Notes: generated from the sequence alone by a model not told the origin. Positions 26,321 to 36,158 are shown, counted from the stretch's first letter. The stretch: DNA of 64,000 nucleotides from Paenibacillus assamensis DSM 18201 (GCF_000422445.1 NZ_AULU01000009.1:248001-312000); one strand, 5' to 3'. Numbers and translations are program-made.

Positions 26321-27212
26321 AAGCATGCCCGTTTATTTTGTAAGCAGGCTTGTTCAGCAATTCAGGTACAGTTACTAGCTCTATTCCTTGTTCTCCCAAT
26401 TGCTTAATGATTTGCGGCAGAGCTTGAACGGTTCCGCTCAAGTCCTCCCCTTCCCCTCCTGCAGAATGCTGAAGCACAATAGCCCCTGCTTTTACATCAC
26501 CCATTACATTAGCCAGCACCTGTTCCGCATTTAAACCTTTCCAATCCAATGAATCTACATTCCAATTCACGATGGATATGTTTTTGCTTACGAGCCATTT
26601 GATCTGTTCTTCGGTAATATTTCCGTAAGGTGGTCTCAGATACCGCATCGTTTTACCTGTTAATTTTTTGATCGTTTGCTGGGTATCCAATACTTCTCGT
26701 TGAAATATGGTATTCGATACCTTTGCCAAATTAGGATGGTTATACGTATGGTTTCCTAATATATGCCCTTCTTTTACGATACGATTGATAATATCAGGAT
26801 GTTTCTGCGCCCTGTTGCCAACAACGAAAAACGTCGCCTTCACTTTGTATTCCTTCAGTACATCCAGCACTCGCGGAGTAAACAATTGATCAGGAGCATC
26901 ATCGAACGTTAACGCGACACGAGGCGGCGTTGATGAACCTGAGAAATGAAAGTTCGAACGGTATTTTTTGCGGAGCTCTTCTAGCGTCAATGGATGCGTA
27001 TTGCGGTTCTTATTTTCAGATCCACCTGCTAGCTCAGGCGCTCCATTAGGCACAAGCTTGTACTCTTTAATCGTATTATTTTTAACAGACTTCGCCTGAT
27101 TAGCATTCGATGTCCCATTTGTATTGGAGTTGGAGTAACAGCCTGTAGTCATCACAGCAAAGAGAAGCATCATAAACAAGCAATACCGCAAATATCTTTT
27201 TCGCACCATCAT
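26316..27212 (-). CDS. Polysaccharide deacetylase lipoprotein (NodB domain)
   Basis: About 298 residues. The lipobox VMTTGC near residue 25 shows a lipid-anchored surface protein; an Asn/Ser-rich linker follows. The NodB domain (about 95-290) has motif 1 TFDDAPD, the zinc motif HTYNH (motif 2), RPPYG (motif 3), a WNVDSLDW segment (motif 4) and the catalytic-base region LQHSAGG (motif 5). Likely removes acetyl groups from peptidoglycan or chitin-type sugars at the cell surface; the exact substrate is not clear. Start at the third codon ATG (27212) gives AGGGGG an 8-nt spacing, better than ATG 27218, which has only 2 nt. Confidence 0.9.
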   Translation of the reverse strand: MMVRKRYLRYCLFMMLLFAVMTTGCYSNSNTNGTSNANQAKSVKNNTIKEYKLVPNGAPELAGGSENKNRNTHPLTLEELRKKYRSNFHFSGSSTPPRVALTFDDAPDQLFTPRVLDVLKEYKVKATFFVVGNRAQKHPDIINRIVKEGHILGNHTYNHPNLAKVSNTIFQREVLDTQQTIKKLTGKTMRYLRPPYGNITEEQIKWLVSKNISIVNWNVDSLDWKGLNAEQVLANVMGDVKAGAIVLQHSAGGEGEDLSGTVQALPQIIKQLGEQGIELVTVPELLNKPAYKINGHAS

Positions 27213-27309
27213 TTTCATTGCCCCCTAAATGTATATAAGGTTACAATTCCCCAATCAAGCGAGGTTCATGATGGCATCTTATCCCTTCATCTATTGTCAT
27301 ACCAATCAC

Positions 27310-27349
27310 AAAAAAAATCCCTAGTTCGCTGATAAGCAACTAGGGATTT
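27310..27349 (-). terminator. Terminator of the marR-ABC exporter operon
   Basis: Minus strand AAATCCCTAGTT...AACTAGGGATTT (27349-27315) followed by about eight Ts. Confidence 0.88.
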
Positions 27350-27365
27350 CATTTAACCTATCACG

Positions 27366-29237
27366 TTATACAGCTTGCCCTTCATCTGCAAACTGACTGT
27401 TGTACAGGCTCGCATAGAAGCCATCTCGCTCCAACAGTTGTTCATGCGTACCTTGTTCAATCACACTGCCCTTATTCATGACAAGGATGAGATCTGCATC
27501 ACGAATCGTGGACAACCGGTGAGCAATGACGAAGCTTGTTCTACCTTCCATCAGCGTGCTCATCGCCTTCTGAATATGAACTTCTGTCCTTGTATCAACG
27601 CTGCTCGTCGCTTCGTCCAGAATCAATATTGTCGGATCAGCAAGAATCGCACGCGCGATAGTAAGGAGCTGCTTCTGACCTTGGGAAATGTTTGAAGCTT
27701 CTTCATTCAATACCGTGTCATAGCCATCAGGCAGCGTACGAATGAAGTGGTCGGCATGCGCCGCCTTCGCTGCACGAATAATATCTGCCTCCGAAGCCCC
27801 TTCACGTCCATAGGCTATATTGTCACGAATCGTGCCATTGAACAACCACGTATCCTGTAATACCATACCGAACAAACTGCGCAGTTCCGCACGCTTCATT
27901 TCATGGATAGGTACGCCATCAATCGTAATCTGTCCACCATTAAGCTCATAGAAGCGCATAAGCAAATTGATCAGCGTCGTCTTGCCCGCACCAGTAGGAC
28001 CGACTATCGCAACCGTCTGACCTGGTTGCACCTGCACATTCATATCCGTCATCAATAGTGCATCAGGCTTATAGCCAAATTGCACATGGTCGAAGACGAT
28101 AGTACCTCGTGGCGCTTGCAACTGCTTCACTTTATCGGAATCAGGACGTTCCTCCTCTTCATCCAACACTTCGAATACACGCTCTGCCGAAGCAATGGTG
28201 GATTGAATCAAGTTCGCAATATTTGCTGCTTGAGCCAAAGGCTGTGAGAACTGGCGAGTATATTGAATAAAGGCTTGAATATCACCGATCTGAATCGAAC
28301 GGTTCGTTACGAGCACACCACCAACGACACAGACAAGAACGTAGCCGATATTACTGACGAAGCTCATTAAAGGCATAATCATACCCGACATAAATTGTGC
28401 ACGCCAGCCTGCATCATATAGACGGTCGTTCACTTCATCAAATTTCTGAAGCGACTTCTCTTCACGGCCAAATGCTTTTACAATTTGATGACCTGTGTAC
28501 ATTTCCTCAACATGTGCATTCAATTCACCTAGAGAATCCTGCTGGTTTTTAAAATGCTTCTGGGATCGACCTGCAATGTTCTTCGTTGCGATAACGCTAA
28601 GCGGCAATGTCACCAATGTAATGAGTGTCAATAACGGACTAATCGTCAGCATCATAATAATAATACCGACAATTGTAATCACCGATGTAATCAATTGCGA
28701 CAAGCTTTGCTGCAACGTCGTACTGATATTATCTACATCATTCGTAACACGACTAAGCATCTCACCATGCTGCTGCCTGTCATAATAGGATAACGGTAAT
28801 TTAGCCAGCTTGCGGTTCACTTGTTCGCGTAGATCGTAAACGACTCGCTGAGCAATACCAGCCATCACATACTGCTGAACATACATAAACAAAGCACTAA
28901 ACACATACAACACAACTAGAATCAATAAAATATTCCAAATGTAATCAAAGTCAATGCCTGCACCAGGGACCCCATTCATCATATTCATAAGCCCCTCGAA
29001 CAATTTCGTAGTGGCTTTACCCATAATCTTCGGGCTAACGATGGAGAACAAGGTTCCCAGTACAGCCATGAAGAAAACAATAATGAGCGAAGTTCTGCTC
29101 GGCTTTAGGTAGCCAAGCAAACGGCGCAATGTACCCTTAAAGTCTTTTGCCTTCTCACCAGGAATAGCCATACCAGGTCCCATAGGCCCTTTTGAATCTT
29201 GATGTCCTTGAGGGGATCGTTCTTTTTGTTGACTCAT
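27366..29237 (-). CDS. Heterodimeric ABC exporter, subunit 2 (consensus ATP-site residues)
   Basis: 623 residues: six membrane helices (about 45-345) fused to a nucleotide-binding domain (about 385-615). Walker A GPTGAGKTT, Walker B ILILDEATSSVD with the catalytic Glu, and H-loop VIAHRLST are intact, whereas the signature is ISQGQ rather than LSGGQ. This is the mirror image of the partner encoded upstream, so one composite ATP site is canonical and one degenerate, as in LmrCD/BmrCD/TM287-288 exporters. Its start overlaps the partner's stop by 4 nt (ATGA). It likely extrudes drugs or lipophilic compounds. An N-terminal Gly/Pro/Lys-rich tail precedes helix 1. Confidence 0.92.
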   Translation of the reverse strand: MSQQKERSPQGHQDSKGPMGPGMAIPGEKAKDFKGTLRRLLGYLKPSRTSLIIVFFMAVLGTLFSIVSPKIMGKATTKLFEGLMNMMNGVPGAGIDFDYIWNILLILVVLYVFSALFMYVQQYVMAGIAQRVVYDLREQVNRKLAKLPLSYYDRQQHGEMLSRVTNDVDNISTTLQQSLSQLITSVITIVGIIIMMLTISPLLTLITLVTLPLSVIATKNIAGRSQKHFKNQQDSLGELNAHVEEMYTGHQIVKAFGREEKSLQKFDEVNDRLYDAGWRAQFMSGMIMPLMSFVSNIGYVLVCVVGGVLVTNRSIQIGDIQAFIQYTRQFSQPLAQAANIANLIQSTIASAERVFEVLDEEEERPDSDKVKQLQAPRGTIVFDHVQFGYKPDALLMTDMNVQVQPGQTVAIVGPTGAGKTTLINLLMRFYELNGGQITIDGVPIHEMKRAELRSLFGMVLQDTWLFNGTIRDNIAYGREGASEADIIRAAKAAHADHFIRTLPDGYDTVLNEEASNISQGQKQLLTIARAILADPTILILDEATSSVDTRTEVHIQKAMSTLMEGRTSFVIAHRLSTIRDADLILVMNKGSVIEQGTHEQLLERDGFYASLYNSQFADEGQAV

Positions 29238-30964
29238 GCGATCTCCTCCTCTGTTAGCTGGGATGCCACAATCTCCTGATACACGTCGCTCGACTTAAGA
29301 AGCTCTTGATGCGTACCGACACTTGCTATTTCCCCATCGTTCAACACGATAATTTGATCAGCATCCATAACCGTACTAACCCGCTGAGCAATAATAATGA
29401 GTGTGGCTTCTTTTGTTTCTTGCTTCAAAGTAGCACGCAGCATGGCGTCTGTCTTGAAATCCAAGGCAGAGAAGCTATCATCGAACAAATACACGTCAGG
29501 TCGACGCACTAATGCTCTCGCAATCGATAAGCGCTGTTTTTGCCCACCAGATAAGTTCGTTCCGCCCTGAGACACCATCGTGTCATAACCATCATTCATT
29601 GCTTCAATGAAGTCAGCAGCCTGAGCAACTGCCGCAGCATGTCGCATCTCTTCATTTGAAGCATCATCTTTACCATAACGAATGTTTTCAGCAACTGTGC
29701 CTGAAAATAGAACTGCTTTTTGCGGGACGATACCTATCTTTCTCCGCAACTCTCCTTGTTCCCATTCACGAACATCAACGCCACCCAATCGGATAGAGCC
29801 TTCACTCACGTCATAAAATCGCGGAATTAAGTTCAACATGGTGGACTTACCCGATCCTGTACCACCAATGATCGCCGTTATCTCACCCGGACGGGCTGTA
29901 AAGCTAATATTGCTAAGTGCAGCCTCTTCTGCACCAGGGTATCGGAATGTTACCTGATCAAACTCCAAATATCCCTTCTGCGGATCACTTGCCTTCTTTG
30001 GCTGATCTGCATCTTTCAATTCTGGCTTCATATCAAGTACCTCATTAATACGAGCTGCAGAAGCAGACGCACGAGGGATCAATACGAATACAAGCGAAAG
30101 CATAACAAGTGAGAACATAATTTGCATCGCATACTGAATAAAGGCCATCAAATCACCGACCTGCATACTGCCACTCTCAATACGAATGCTACCGAATGCT
30201 ATAATGGCAATGGTCGTTACATTCATAACCAGCATCATAACAGGCATAAGCAACGCCATAATACGATTGACTTTGATTCCTGTATCTGTTAAGTCACGGC
30301 TTGCCTCTTCAAAGCGCTTCTGCTCATGCTCAACACGATTGAAGGCACGAACAACACGAATACCTGTCAGTCCTTCACGGACAACAAGATTAAGCTTATC
30401 AAGCTTCACCTGCATCGCTTTGAAGAGCGGAATACCTTTACGAGCAATGAAAAAGATAACAAGTGCCAACACGGGCAATCCAACAGCCAACACCATCGTG
30501 AGCGGGCCATCTTTGGATACCGCCATAATAAGACCACCGATACACATAATAGGCGCCATCACCATGACGCGTAGTATCATCACCAACACTTGCTGTACTT
30601 GGTTAATATCGTTGGTTGTACGCGTAATCAAAGAGGATGTCCCCACCTTGTCGAACTCCTGCAAGGAGAAGTTCTCTACATGGCGAAATACTTGAGCACG
30701 TAAGTCTTTACCAAACCCAACTGCCACTTTGGATGACCAGTAACTTGCTCCGATTGCACACAGCATGCCGCCCCCTGCAATCAGAAGCATCCAACCGCCC
30801 ATTTTCCAAATATAATTAACATCACCCGTTACAATCCCTGTATCCACAATATCCGCCATCAACGTCGGCAAATACAACTCTGATAACGTTTGAATAAAGA
30901 CGAGGGCGAGTACGATTGCTGTCGGAAGACGATAAGCCTTCAAAAAGCGAATCAGCTTCATCAT
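29234..30964 (-). CDS. Heterodimeric ABC exporter, subunit 1 (degenerate ATP-site residues)
   Basis: 576 residues, six membrane helices then a nucleotide-binding domain. Walker A is GGTGSGKST and the signature LSGGQKQR is canonical, but the Walker B Glu is Asp (YLFDDSFSALD) and the H-loop His is Gln (IIAQRVSTV). These are the changes expected in the degenerate-site partner of asymmetric exporters. Middle gene of the marR-ABC-ABC operon, 39 bp after marR. GGAG lies about 10 nt before the ATG. Functions only as a dimer with the following gene product. Confidence 0.92.
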   Translation of the reverse strand: MMKLIRFLKAYRLPTAIVLALVFIQTLSELYLPTLMADIVDTGIVTGDVNYIWKMGGWMLLIAGGGMLCAIGASYWSSKVAVGFGKDLRAQVFRHVENFSLQEFDKVGTSSLITRTTNDINQVQQVLVMILRVMVMAPIMCIGGLIMAVSKDGPLTMVLAVGLPVLALVIFFIARKGIPLFKAMQVKLDKLNLVVREGLTGIRVVRAFNRVEHEQKRFEEASRDLTDTGIKVNRIMALLMPVMMLVMNVTTIAIIAFGSIRIESGSMQVGDLMAFIQYAMQIMFSLVMLSLVFVLIPRASASAARINEVLDMKPELKDADQPKKASDPQKGYLEFDQVTFRYPGAEEAALSNISFTARPGEITAIIGGTGSGKSTMLNLIPRFYDVSEGSIRLGGVDVREWEQGELRRKIGIVPQKAVLFSGTVAENIRYGKDDASNEEMRHAAAVAQAADFIEAMNDGYDTMVSQGGTNLSGGQKQRLSIARALVRRPDVYLFDDSFSALDFKTDAMLRATLKQETKEATLIIIAQRVSTVMDADQIIVLNDGEIASVGTHQELLKSSDVYQEIVASQLTEEEIA

Positions 30965-31003
30965 AATGATCCATCTCCTACTCCAAAATCCAGTTCACTA
31001 CAC

Positions 31004-31501
31004 TTACTGTTTGTCTTGTTTATCCATACAATTCTTGCGTTCAGCACTTTCTTGCTGGTAGTAGTCAAACACCTTCATTAACAGCTCCGCAAGGCGCTCA
31101 CTATCTTCAAGACCAAGATGATCAAGAAGCCCGTTAAACGACTCCATAAATCTCTTCTTTGCTTGTGCTGCAATCTGTTCCCCTTCCAAAGTCAGCTTCA
31201 CTCGAACTACCCTGCGATCCTCTGGGTCCATATATCGTTCAACCCAACCACGCTCTTCTAATCGATTAATAATTTGAGTAATCGTTGGAGATGTAACTTG
31301 AAGCAGTTGGCTTATATCGGATACCCGCATCGCCTGCTCTCCTTCAAGCTGCGTTTTTTGGATACAAAATAGCACCGTCATGTCACTCCGCTTCTGCCCA
31401 TCTTGCTGCTGCCATTCCGCACGTTGAAATTGCCGAAAGGACCTCATTAGCTTCTGTGATACTTCATCTCTTCTCGACTCAGTTCCTCTGTCAGACATCA
31501 T
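31004..31501 (-). CDS. MarR-family repressor of the ABC exporter operon
   Basis: About 165 residues with the MarR winged helix: MRVSDISQLLQVTSPTITQIINRLEERGWVER, followed by the wing DPEDRRVVRVKLT and helical dimerisation ends. ATG 31501 follows GGGGTGGCA; a GTG at 31507 is an alternative. As first gene of the operon with palindromes over its own start site, it probably autorepresses and derepresses when an exporter substrate binds. Confidence 0.92.
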   Translation of the reverse strand: MMSDRGTESRRDEVSQKLMRSFRQFQRAEWQQQDGQKRSDMTVLFCIQKTQLEGEQAMRVSDISQLLQVTSPTITQIINRLEERGWVERYMDPEDRRVVRVKLTLEGEQIAAQAKKRFMESFNGLLDHLGLEDSERLAELLMKVFDYYQQESAERKNCMDKQDKQ

Positions 31502-31561
31502 TGCCACCCCAGTTCTCTATTCACTGCTTTCTTGAAGTCAATTCGTAATTATTAAATAGCC

Positions 31562-31629
31562 AACTAATTAATTAGGTTCCCTATCTATTAGGTTACCTAA
31601 TTATATGGCTATAGCAATTCCAATGTCAA
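31562..31629 (-). promoter_or_regulatory. marR operon promoter with two operator palindromes
   Basis: Minus strand TTGACA (31629-31624), 18-bp spacer, TATAAT (31605-31600). Immediately downstream is ATTAGGTTACCTAAT (31587-31601), a perfect 7-1-7 palindrome overlapping the -10, and AACTAATTAATTAGGTT (31562-31578), a second related site. This is the usual layout for MarR autorepression. Confidence 0.85.
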
Positions 31630-31642
31630 ATCCAAAGAAAAG

Positions 31643-31694
31643 CAAAAAAATAACCTCCAAATCTCAAGATGGTCATCCTAGATTGGAGGTTATT
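31643..31694 (-). terminator. Terminator of the hybrid kinase gene
   Basis: Minus strand: AATAACCTCCAATCT (31694-31680) pairs with AGATTTGGAGGTTATT (31664-31649), followed by a T run. Confidence 0.88.
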
Positions 31695-31703
31695 TGCGTT
31701 TAT

Positions 31704-34469
31704 TTAGTTCGTCAGCCACACCTGCATAAGCGAGAATAACTGCTCCATATTCAGTGGCTTGCTAATATAATCAGAAGCGCCAGCATCCAGACACTTCTCT
31801 CGATCCTGCTTCATGGCCTTGGCTGTTAAAGCAATGATAGGCACATCATCATAGCCAGTCATCTCTCGAATACGGGACATCGCCTCGTACCCATCCATCA
31901 CAGGCATCATAATGTCCATAAGGATTAAGTCCACCTGCTCATTCCGATGGAGTTCATCCAGCGCTTCCTGACCGTCGTGAGCCGTAATTACCTCAACGCC
32001 TTCTTTTTCCAGTCGGTTCATCAGTGCAAATACATTCCGCACATCATCATCGACCACTAACACACGTTTACCTTGGAACAAGTAGGCTCTTCCCGTATGC
32101 TCACTGTTCCCGCTCTGGTTGTAATGAGAAGCTATCTCTGCATCTGCATCCTTTGAATAATGGTCCAGACGAAGTGGCGTCTCTATCGCAGCAGCAGCTT
32201 GATGATAGTTTAGCTCTTGTTGTATGGCCATTCCTGATTCAACATCCGTCAAAGATGGAATGTATACGGTGAACTTGCTTCCTTCCCCATGAACGCTGCT
32301 TACCTCGATTAAACCATTTAATAAACGGCATAGCTCGCGGCATATAGATAGACCTAGGCCTGTTCCACCATATTTACGATTCGTGTTGCCATCAGCCTGA
32401 CGGAACGCATCGAATATCATAGCTTGCTTATCTGCTTCAATGCCTATGCCTGTATCCGTAACTTCAATGGCGATCCATGATGATAAGTCAGCCCGCAATC
32501 CTGAGCGCATTACTTTTTTACACTCTTCATCATTCAATCCTCGCAAATGAAGCTCGACAGAACCCTGCGATGTAAATTTGAACGCATTAGAGAGCAAATT
32601 GCGTACGATCTGCGTCAGGCGCTGTTCGTCCGAATGTACCACTTTAGGTAAAGAAGCTTGGTCTAGATTCACATGGAAGGCAAGGTTTTTCTGCTCTGCC
32701 ATGGCTGCAAATTGAGCTCGCATATTATCGCCAAGCTCTAATGGACACATGGCTTCGATGAAGATATCAAGCTTACCCGCCTCAACCTTCGATAAATCGA
32801 GAATATCATTAATCAGATTCAACAAGTCGGTACCCGCCGTATGAATAACACGGGCATACTCCTGCTCTTCTGTAGATAAGTGTCCTTCCTCATTCTCATG
32901 AAGCATCTGCGACAAAATAAGCATACTGTTTAACGGAGTGCGCAGTTCGTGAGACATATTCGCTAAAAACTCCGATTTATACTGCGAACTTTTCTCCAAC
33001 TGCATCGCATACTGCTCTAGCTCGATTCGAATCTGATCCAATTCATTTGACTTCTGCACAGCATTACGATTCTGTTCCTCAAGCTGCTCATTCGTCATGC
33101 GCAGCTCTTCCTGCTGCATTTGCAGCTCTTCAGACTGAGATTGCAGCTCCTCCGCCATAGCTTGTGCTTCTTGCAGTAAGCGTTCGATTTCCATCCGGCT
33201 CTCGACGCTATTAATCGTTCCGCCGAAGGAAGAGATAATGCTTTCCACCAGCTTCAACTGCTTCGCTTGGAATACATCCACCGTAGCCAGCTCAAGCACA
33301 GCAATGACTTCACGCTCATATTCGATCGGTGCGATTAAAATACTTCGCGGCTTGCCCTGTCCAAGCGCAGATGACACTTTGATGTAATCATCAGGAATAT
33401 CATGGATAACCATTGTTCGATGGTCCGCAACCGCTTGCCCCGCTAGCCCTTCTCCTATAGAGAAGGACGCTATACCAACATCCGATTGAGCTCCTGCATA
33501 GCACGATGCCTTAACATAACGTGATTGCGCACGTCTTCCGGTTCGCGTATACATCACGCCATAAGAAGCACCGGTTAGTTCGGACATTTTTGTAATGAAC
33601 GTTTTGGCCAGCGTTTGCATATCCTCTACTTCTTGATGCATCTCCATCACTTCGTTCAAACTAGACTGAATCCAGTTCTGCTCCGCATGTGTATCAATCA
33701 GTTGGTTCGTGGCTGTTGCCAATTCTCCAATCTCATCATTGGTTTCTGCTTTAAGTCGATCTGTGTAGTCTCCCTTTTTGGAAGAAATATAGTTGATTGT
33801 CGAGGTTACTTCTTTGAGCATCGTTACAATAGAGCGCGAAATGATAACTCCTATACCTAGAGACAACACCGTAAGAACAATGAATAGAGCATACATGCCC
33901 CATTCCAATAGGTTGCTTTGCCTCTCTAATTCATTAACCCGCTCTTGCGTAATTCGCTGCTCCTCCGTCTGAAAATCGACAAAGTGTTGACGCAGTTGGT
34001 CTACATAGCGCTTGCCTGTCATATTTTCCTGCAGCAAATTATTGAACGCACTCTGTCGTTCATTTGCAGGCAAGGTGAGTAACGGTTCACCGAAGTCCCC
34101 AATCCAACTCTTAAACATCGAATGAATCGAATAGAGGCGTTCTACCTGCTGTGGATCAGAAGCTACAAGATTATAGAGCTGCTCCCAATCTTTCTCCCAT
34201 TGACTCAACGCGAACGTATAAGGCTCCAAATAAGCACCATCATTAGACAGTAAATATCCTCTTAAGCCCGTCTCAAGGTCAAGCATATGCTTCTCTACTT
34301 TATGGCTCAACAAATGAACTTTCATATCGTTGTTAACGATGTTATCCGTTTCATTTTTGATCGAACTAACTTGTACATTCACGCCTACTATAGAAATGAT
34401 TAAAAATATTAAAACTAACACATAGCCCAGCAAAATTTTCTGACGTATCGTCATTTTTAACTTTTGCAA
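31704..34469 (-). CDS. Hybrid sensor histidine kinase: CHASE3-HAMP-GAF-HisKA-HATPase-REC
   Basis: About 921 residues. One membrane helix, an extracytoplasmic CHASE3-like domain (about 35-185, with LETGLRGYLLSND), a second helix, HAMP, a GAF domain (about 285-420), a Gln/Glu-rich coiled coil (about 425-500), HisKA with MSHELRTPLNS, HATPase with GGTGLGLSICRE, and a C-terminal receiver with LVVDDD, phosphoacceptor in LMDIMMPVMDGY and K in SKPL. The start is TTG 34469 with AGGAGG 11 nt upstream; the next ATG is too far from that site. A phosphorelay output partner is not in the window. The signal is unknown. Confidence 0.92.
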   Translation of the reverse strand: MQKLKMTIRQKILLGYVLVLIFLIISIVGVNVQVSSIKNETDNIVNNDMKVHLLSHKVEKHMLDLETGLRGYLLSNDGAYLEPYTFALSQWEKDWEQLYNLVASDPQQVERLYSIHSMFKSWIGDFGEPLLTLPANERQSAFNNLLQENMTGKRYVDQLRQHFVDFQTEEQRITQERVNELERQSNLLEWGMYALFIVLTVLSLGIGVIISRSIVTMLKEVTSTINYISSKKGDYTDRLKAETNDEIGELATATNQLIDTHAEQNWIQSSLNEVMEMHQEVEDMQTLAKTFITKMSELTGASYGVMYTRTGRRAQSRYVKASCYAGAQSDVGIASFSIGEGLAGQAVADHRTMVIHDIPDDYIKVSSALGQGKPRSILIAPIEYEREVIAVLELATVDVFQAKQLKLVESIISSFGGTINSVESRMEIERLLQEAQAMAEELQSQSEELQMQQEELRMTNEQLEEQNRNAVQKSNELDQIRIELEQYAMQLEKSSQYKSEFLANMSHELRTPLNSMLILSQMLHENEEGHLSTEEQEYARVIHTAGTDLLNLINDILDLSKVEAGKLDIFIEAMCPLELGDNMRAQFAAMAEQKNLAFHVNLDQASLPKVVHSDEQRLTQIVRNLLSNAFKFTSQGSVELHLRGLNDEECKKVMRSGLRADLSSWIAIEVTDTGIGIEADKQAMIFDAFRQADGNTNRKYGGTGLGLSICRELCRLLNGLIEVSSVHGEGSKFTVYIPSLTDVESGMAIQQELNYHQAAAAIETPLRLDHYSKDADAEIASHYNQSGNSEHTGRAYLFQGKRVLVVDDDVRNVFALMNRLEKEGVEVITAHDGQEALDELHRNEQVDLILMDIMMPVMDGYEAMSRIREMTGYDDVPIIALTAKAMKQDREKCLDAGASDYISKPLNMEQLFSLMQVWLTN

Positions 34470-34603
34470 AAAAATAGCCCCTCCTAACTGCCTGTAATAG
34501 GGTCAATCTGTTGCGTACATGTATGTCCTTAAATAAAGCTCACGTATGATTATACCTATAATCGCCTTAAAATGAGATAAATTTTGCGAGATTTACAATA
34601 AAG

Positions 34604-36043
34604 TTAGGTTTTAAACCATCCTTCGTATAACAAACGAACCCCTTCTTCAATCTCTTGTTCGGTCAGTCCCCCGAATCCAATCAGCAATCTAGTTGCTGTA
34701 CAGTGTTCTGAGTTCATCCAGAAGCGAGAGGTTCCGTATACACGCACGCCTTGATTGGCCGCAAGCTTAATAAGCTCTTCTTCCGTATAATCGCTGTGTA
34801 CTTCTAACACCACATGAAGACCCGATCGGTGACCGATAACAGATGCTTTCTTTCCGAAGTAACGATAAATGCATTCAACGAGCAGCGCATGTTTCTTCTG
34901 ATACACTTTTTTCATTTTGCGTAAATGTTTCTCCCAGTGACCTTCCGCCATAAATCGTTCCAGCGTATGCGTATGAATCGTAGAAACGGTAGGCTCTAGC
35001 TCGCAGACTCGCTCCCGAAATATAGGCACAAATCGCTCGGGAAGCACCATATAGCTCATACTAATGCCATACAGCAATGCTTTGGAGAAGGTACCCATAT
35101 ACACAACGCTATCTGTTTTATCCAATCCCTGAAGCGCGGGAATTAAGCAGCCCTGATAGCGAAATTCACTGTCATAGTCATCTTCTATAATAAGAGCCTG
35201 CTGCTCAGTCGCCCATTGCAGCAGCTTCAAGCGCTTATTAACAGACATAATCATTCCTAATGGAAACTGATGTGAGGGGGTAACGAACACCAACTTAGCT
35301 TCAGATCGCTTCACTGCTTCAACATCGATTCCATCTTCTTGGAGTACAATAGGGGTAATCCGATAATTCTGATGAACAAATGCCGACTTCACTCCATTAT
35401 AGCCAGGCTCCTCCATCGCTACTTCACGATGATCACCACCGATGAGCTGACATAGCAAAGTCGTTAATTGTTGAATACCAACACCCAGAACGATCTGTTC
35501 TGGCCTACATTTAACACCACGTGAATACCGCAAATAACTAGCTAGCTGATAGCGTAAGCCATACTCACCCTGAGGATTACCCTCTCTAGTCAGTGCTTTT
35601 GTATCAGCCTGCATCGTCTCTAGAGATATTCGATTCCATACGGAATAAGGAAAATAACGCATATCTGTCGAGCCATTACGGAAATCAATCCGTATCTCAC
35701 TTGCTGTATCTGGTCTATTCCAAGAGTCCGGGGCGCTTACTTGTGCTTTCATTTGCTCTGCTCCGGCCTGCTGCTCAGAAAGCAAGTAATCTTGCTCCAA
35801 CTCTACTACGTACAATCCGCTGCGCGCTCGGCTCTCGGTATAGCCTTCTGCGGTCAATTGCATATAGGCAGCTTCTACTGTATTTCTGCTAATGTGCAAA
35901 TGTTCAGAAAGTTGACGAATGGCTGGCAGGCGAGTTCCCGCTGGCAAATGTCCATATTTAATCTCATCTCGAATATGCTGGTACAGCTGAACATAATAGG
36001 GAACATCGCGATCACGACGCAAATCTATCATCAGCTCTAACAT
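34604..36043 (-). CDS. MocR/PdxR-type regulator (GntR + aminotransferase-like domain)
   Basis: 479 residues. GntR winged helix at about 10-80 (QLYQHIRDEIKYGHLPAG, then LSEHLHISRNTVEAAYMQL) and an aminotransferase-like domain. PLP region: VVYMGTFSKALLYGISMSYM keeps the SK, but the usual PxLRxGY that follows is replaced by YGISMSY, so the ligand site may be altered. AGGAGG is 8 nt before the ATG. A strong repeat operator (36112-36158) lies 70 bp upstream. The divergent gene at 36557 is an MFS transporter, its possible target. PdxR-like control of vitamin B6 genes is an alternative, but no pdx genes are here. Confidence 0.9.
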   Translation of the reverse strand: MLELMIDLRRDRDVPYYVQLYQHIRDEIKYGHLPAGTRLPAIRQLSEHLHISRNTVEAAYMQLTAEGYTESRARSGLYVVELEQDYLLSEQQAGAEQMKAQVSAPDSWNRPDTASEIRIDFRNGSTDMRYFPYSVWNRISLETMQADTKALTREGNPQGEYGLRYQLASYLRYSRGVKCRPEQIVLGVGIQQLTTLLCQLIGGDHREVAMEEPGYNGVKSAFVHQNYRITPIVLQEDGIDVEAVKRSEAKLVFVTPSHQFPLGMIMSVNKRLKLLQWATEQQALIIEDDYDSEFRYQGCLIPALQGLDKTDSVVYMGTFSKALLYGISMSYMVLPERFVPIFRERVCELEPTVSTIHTHTLERFMAEGHWEKHLRKMKKVYQKKHALLVECIYRYFGKKASVIGHRSGLHVVLEVHSDYTEEELIKLAANQGVRVYGTSRFWMNSEHCTATRLLIGFGGLTEQEIEEGVRLLYEGWFKT

Positions 36044-36111
36044 AAAAGGTACCTCCTGAACCTATTCGCCTATCCGCTCGTATAACGAATTCATTTTCCC
36101 CTCCATGCATG

Positions 36112-36158
36112 ATTGACCCTACTATAAAAAGCGGAATTGACCCTAACAATTAGGGTCA
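36112..36158. promoter_or_regulatory. MocR operator: two direct repeats plus one inverted repeat
   Basis: ATTGACCCTA occurs at 36112-36121 and 36136-36145 (24-bp offset); the second copy begins TGACCCTAA-CAA-TTAGGGTCA (36138-36158), a perfect 9-3-9 palindrome. Two direct copies plus one inverted copy is the architecture known for PdxR/MocR binding sites. It sits between the MocR gene and the MFS gene. Confidence 0.72.
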
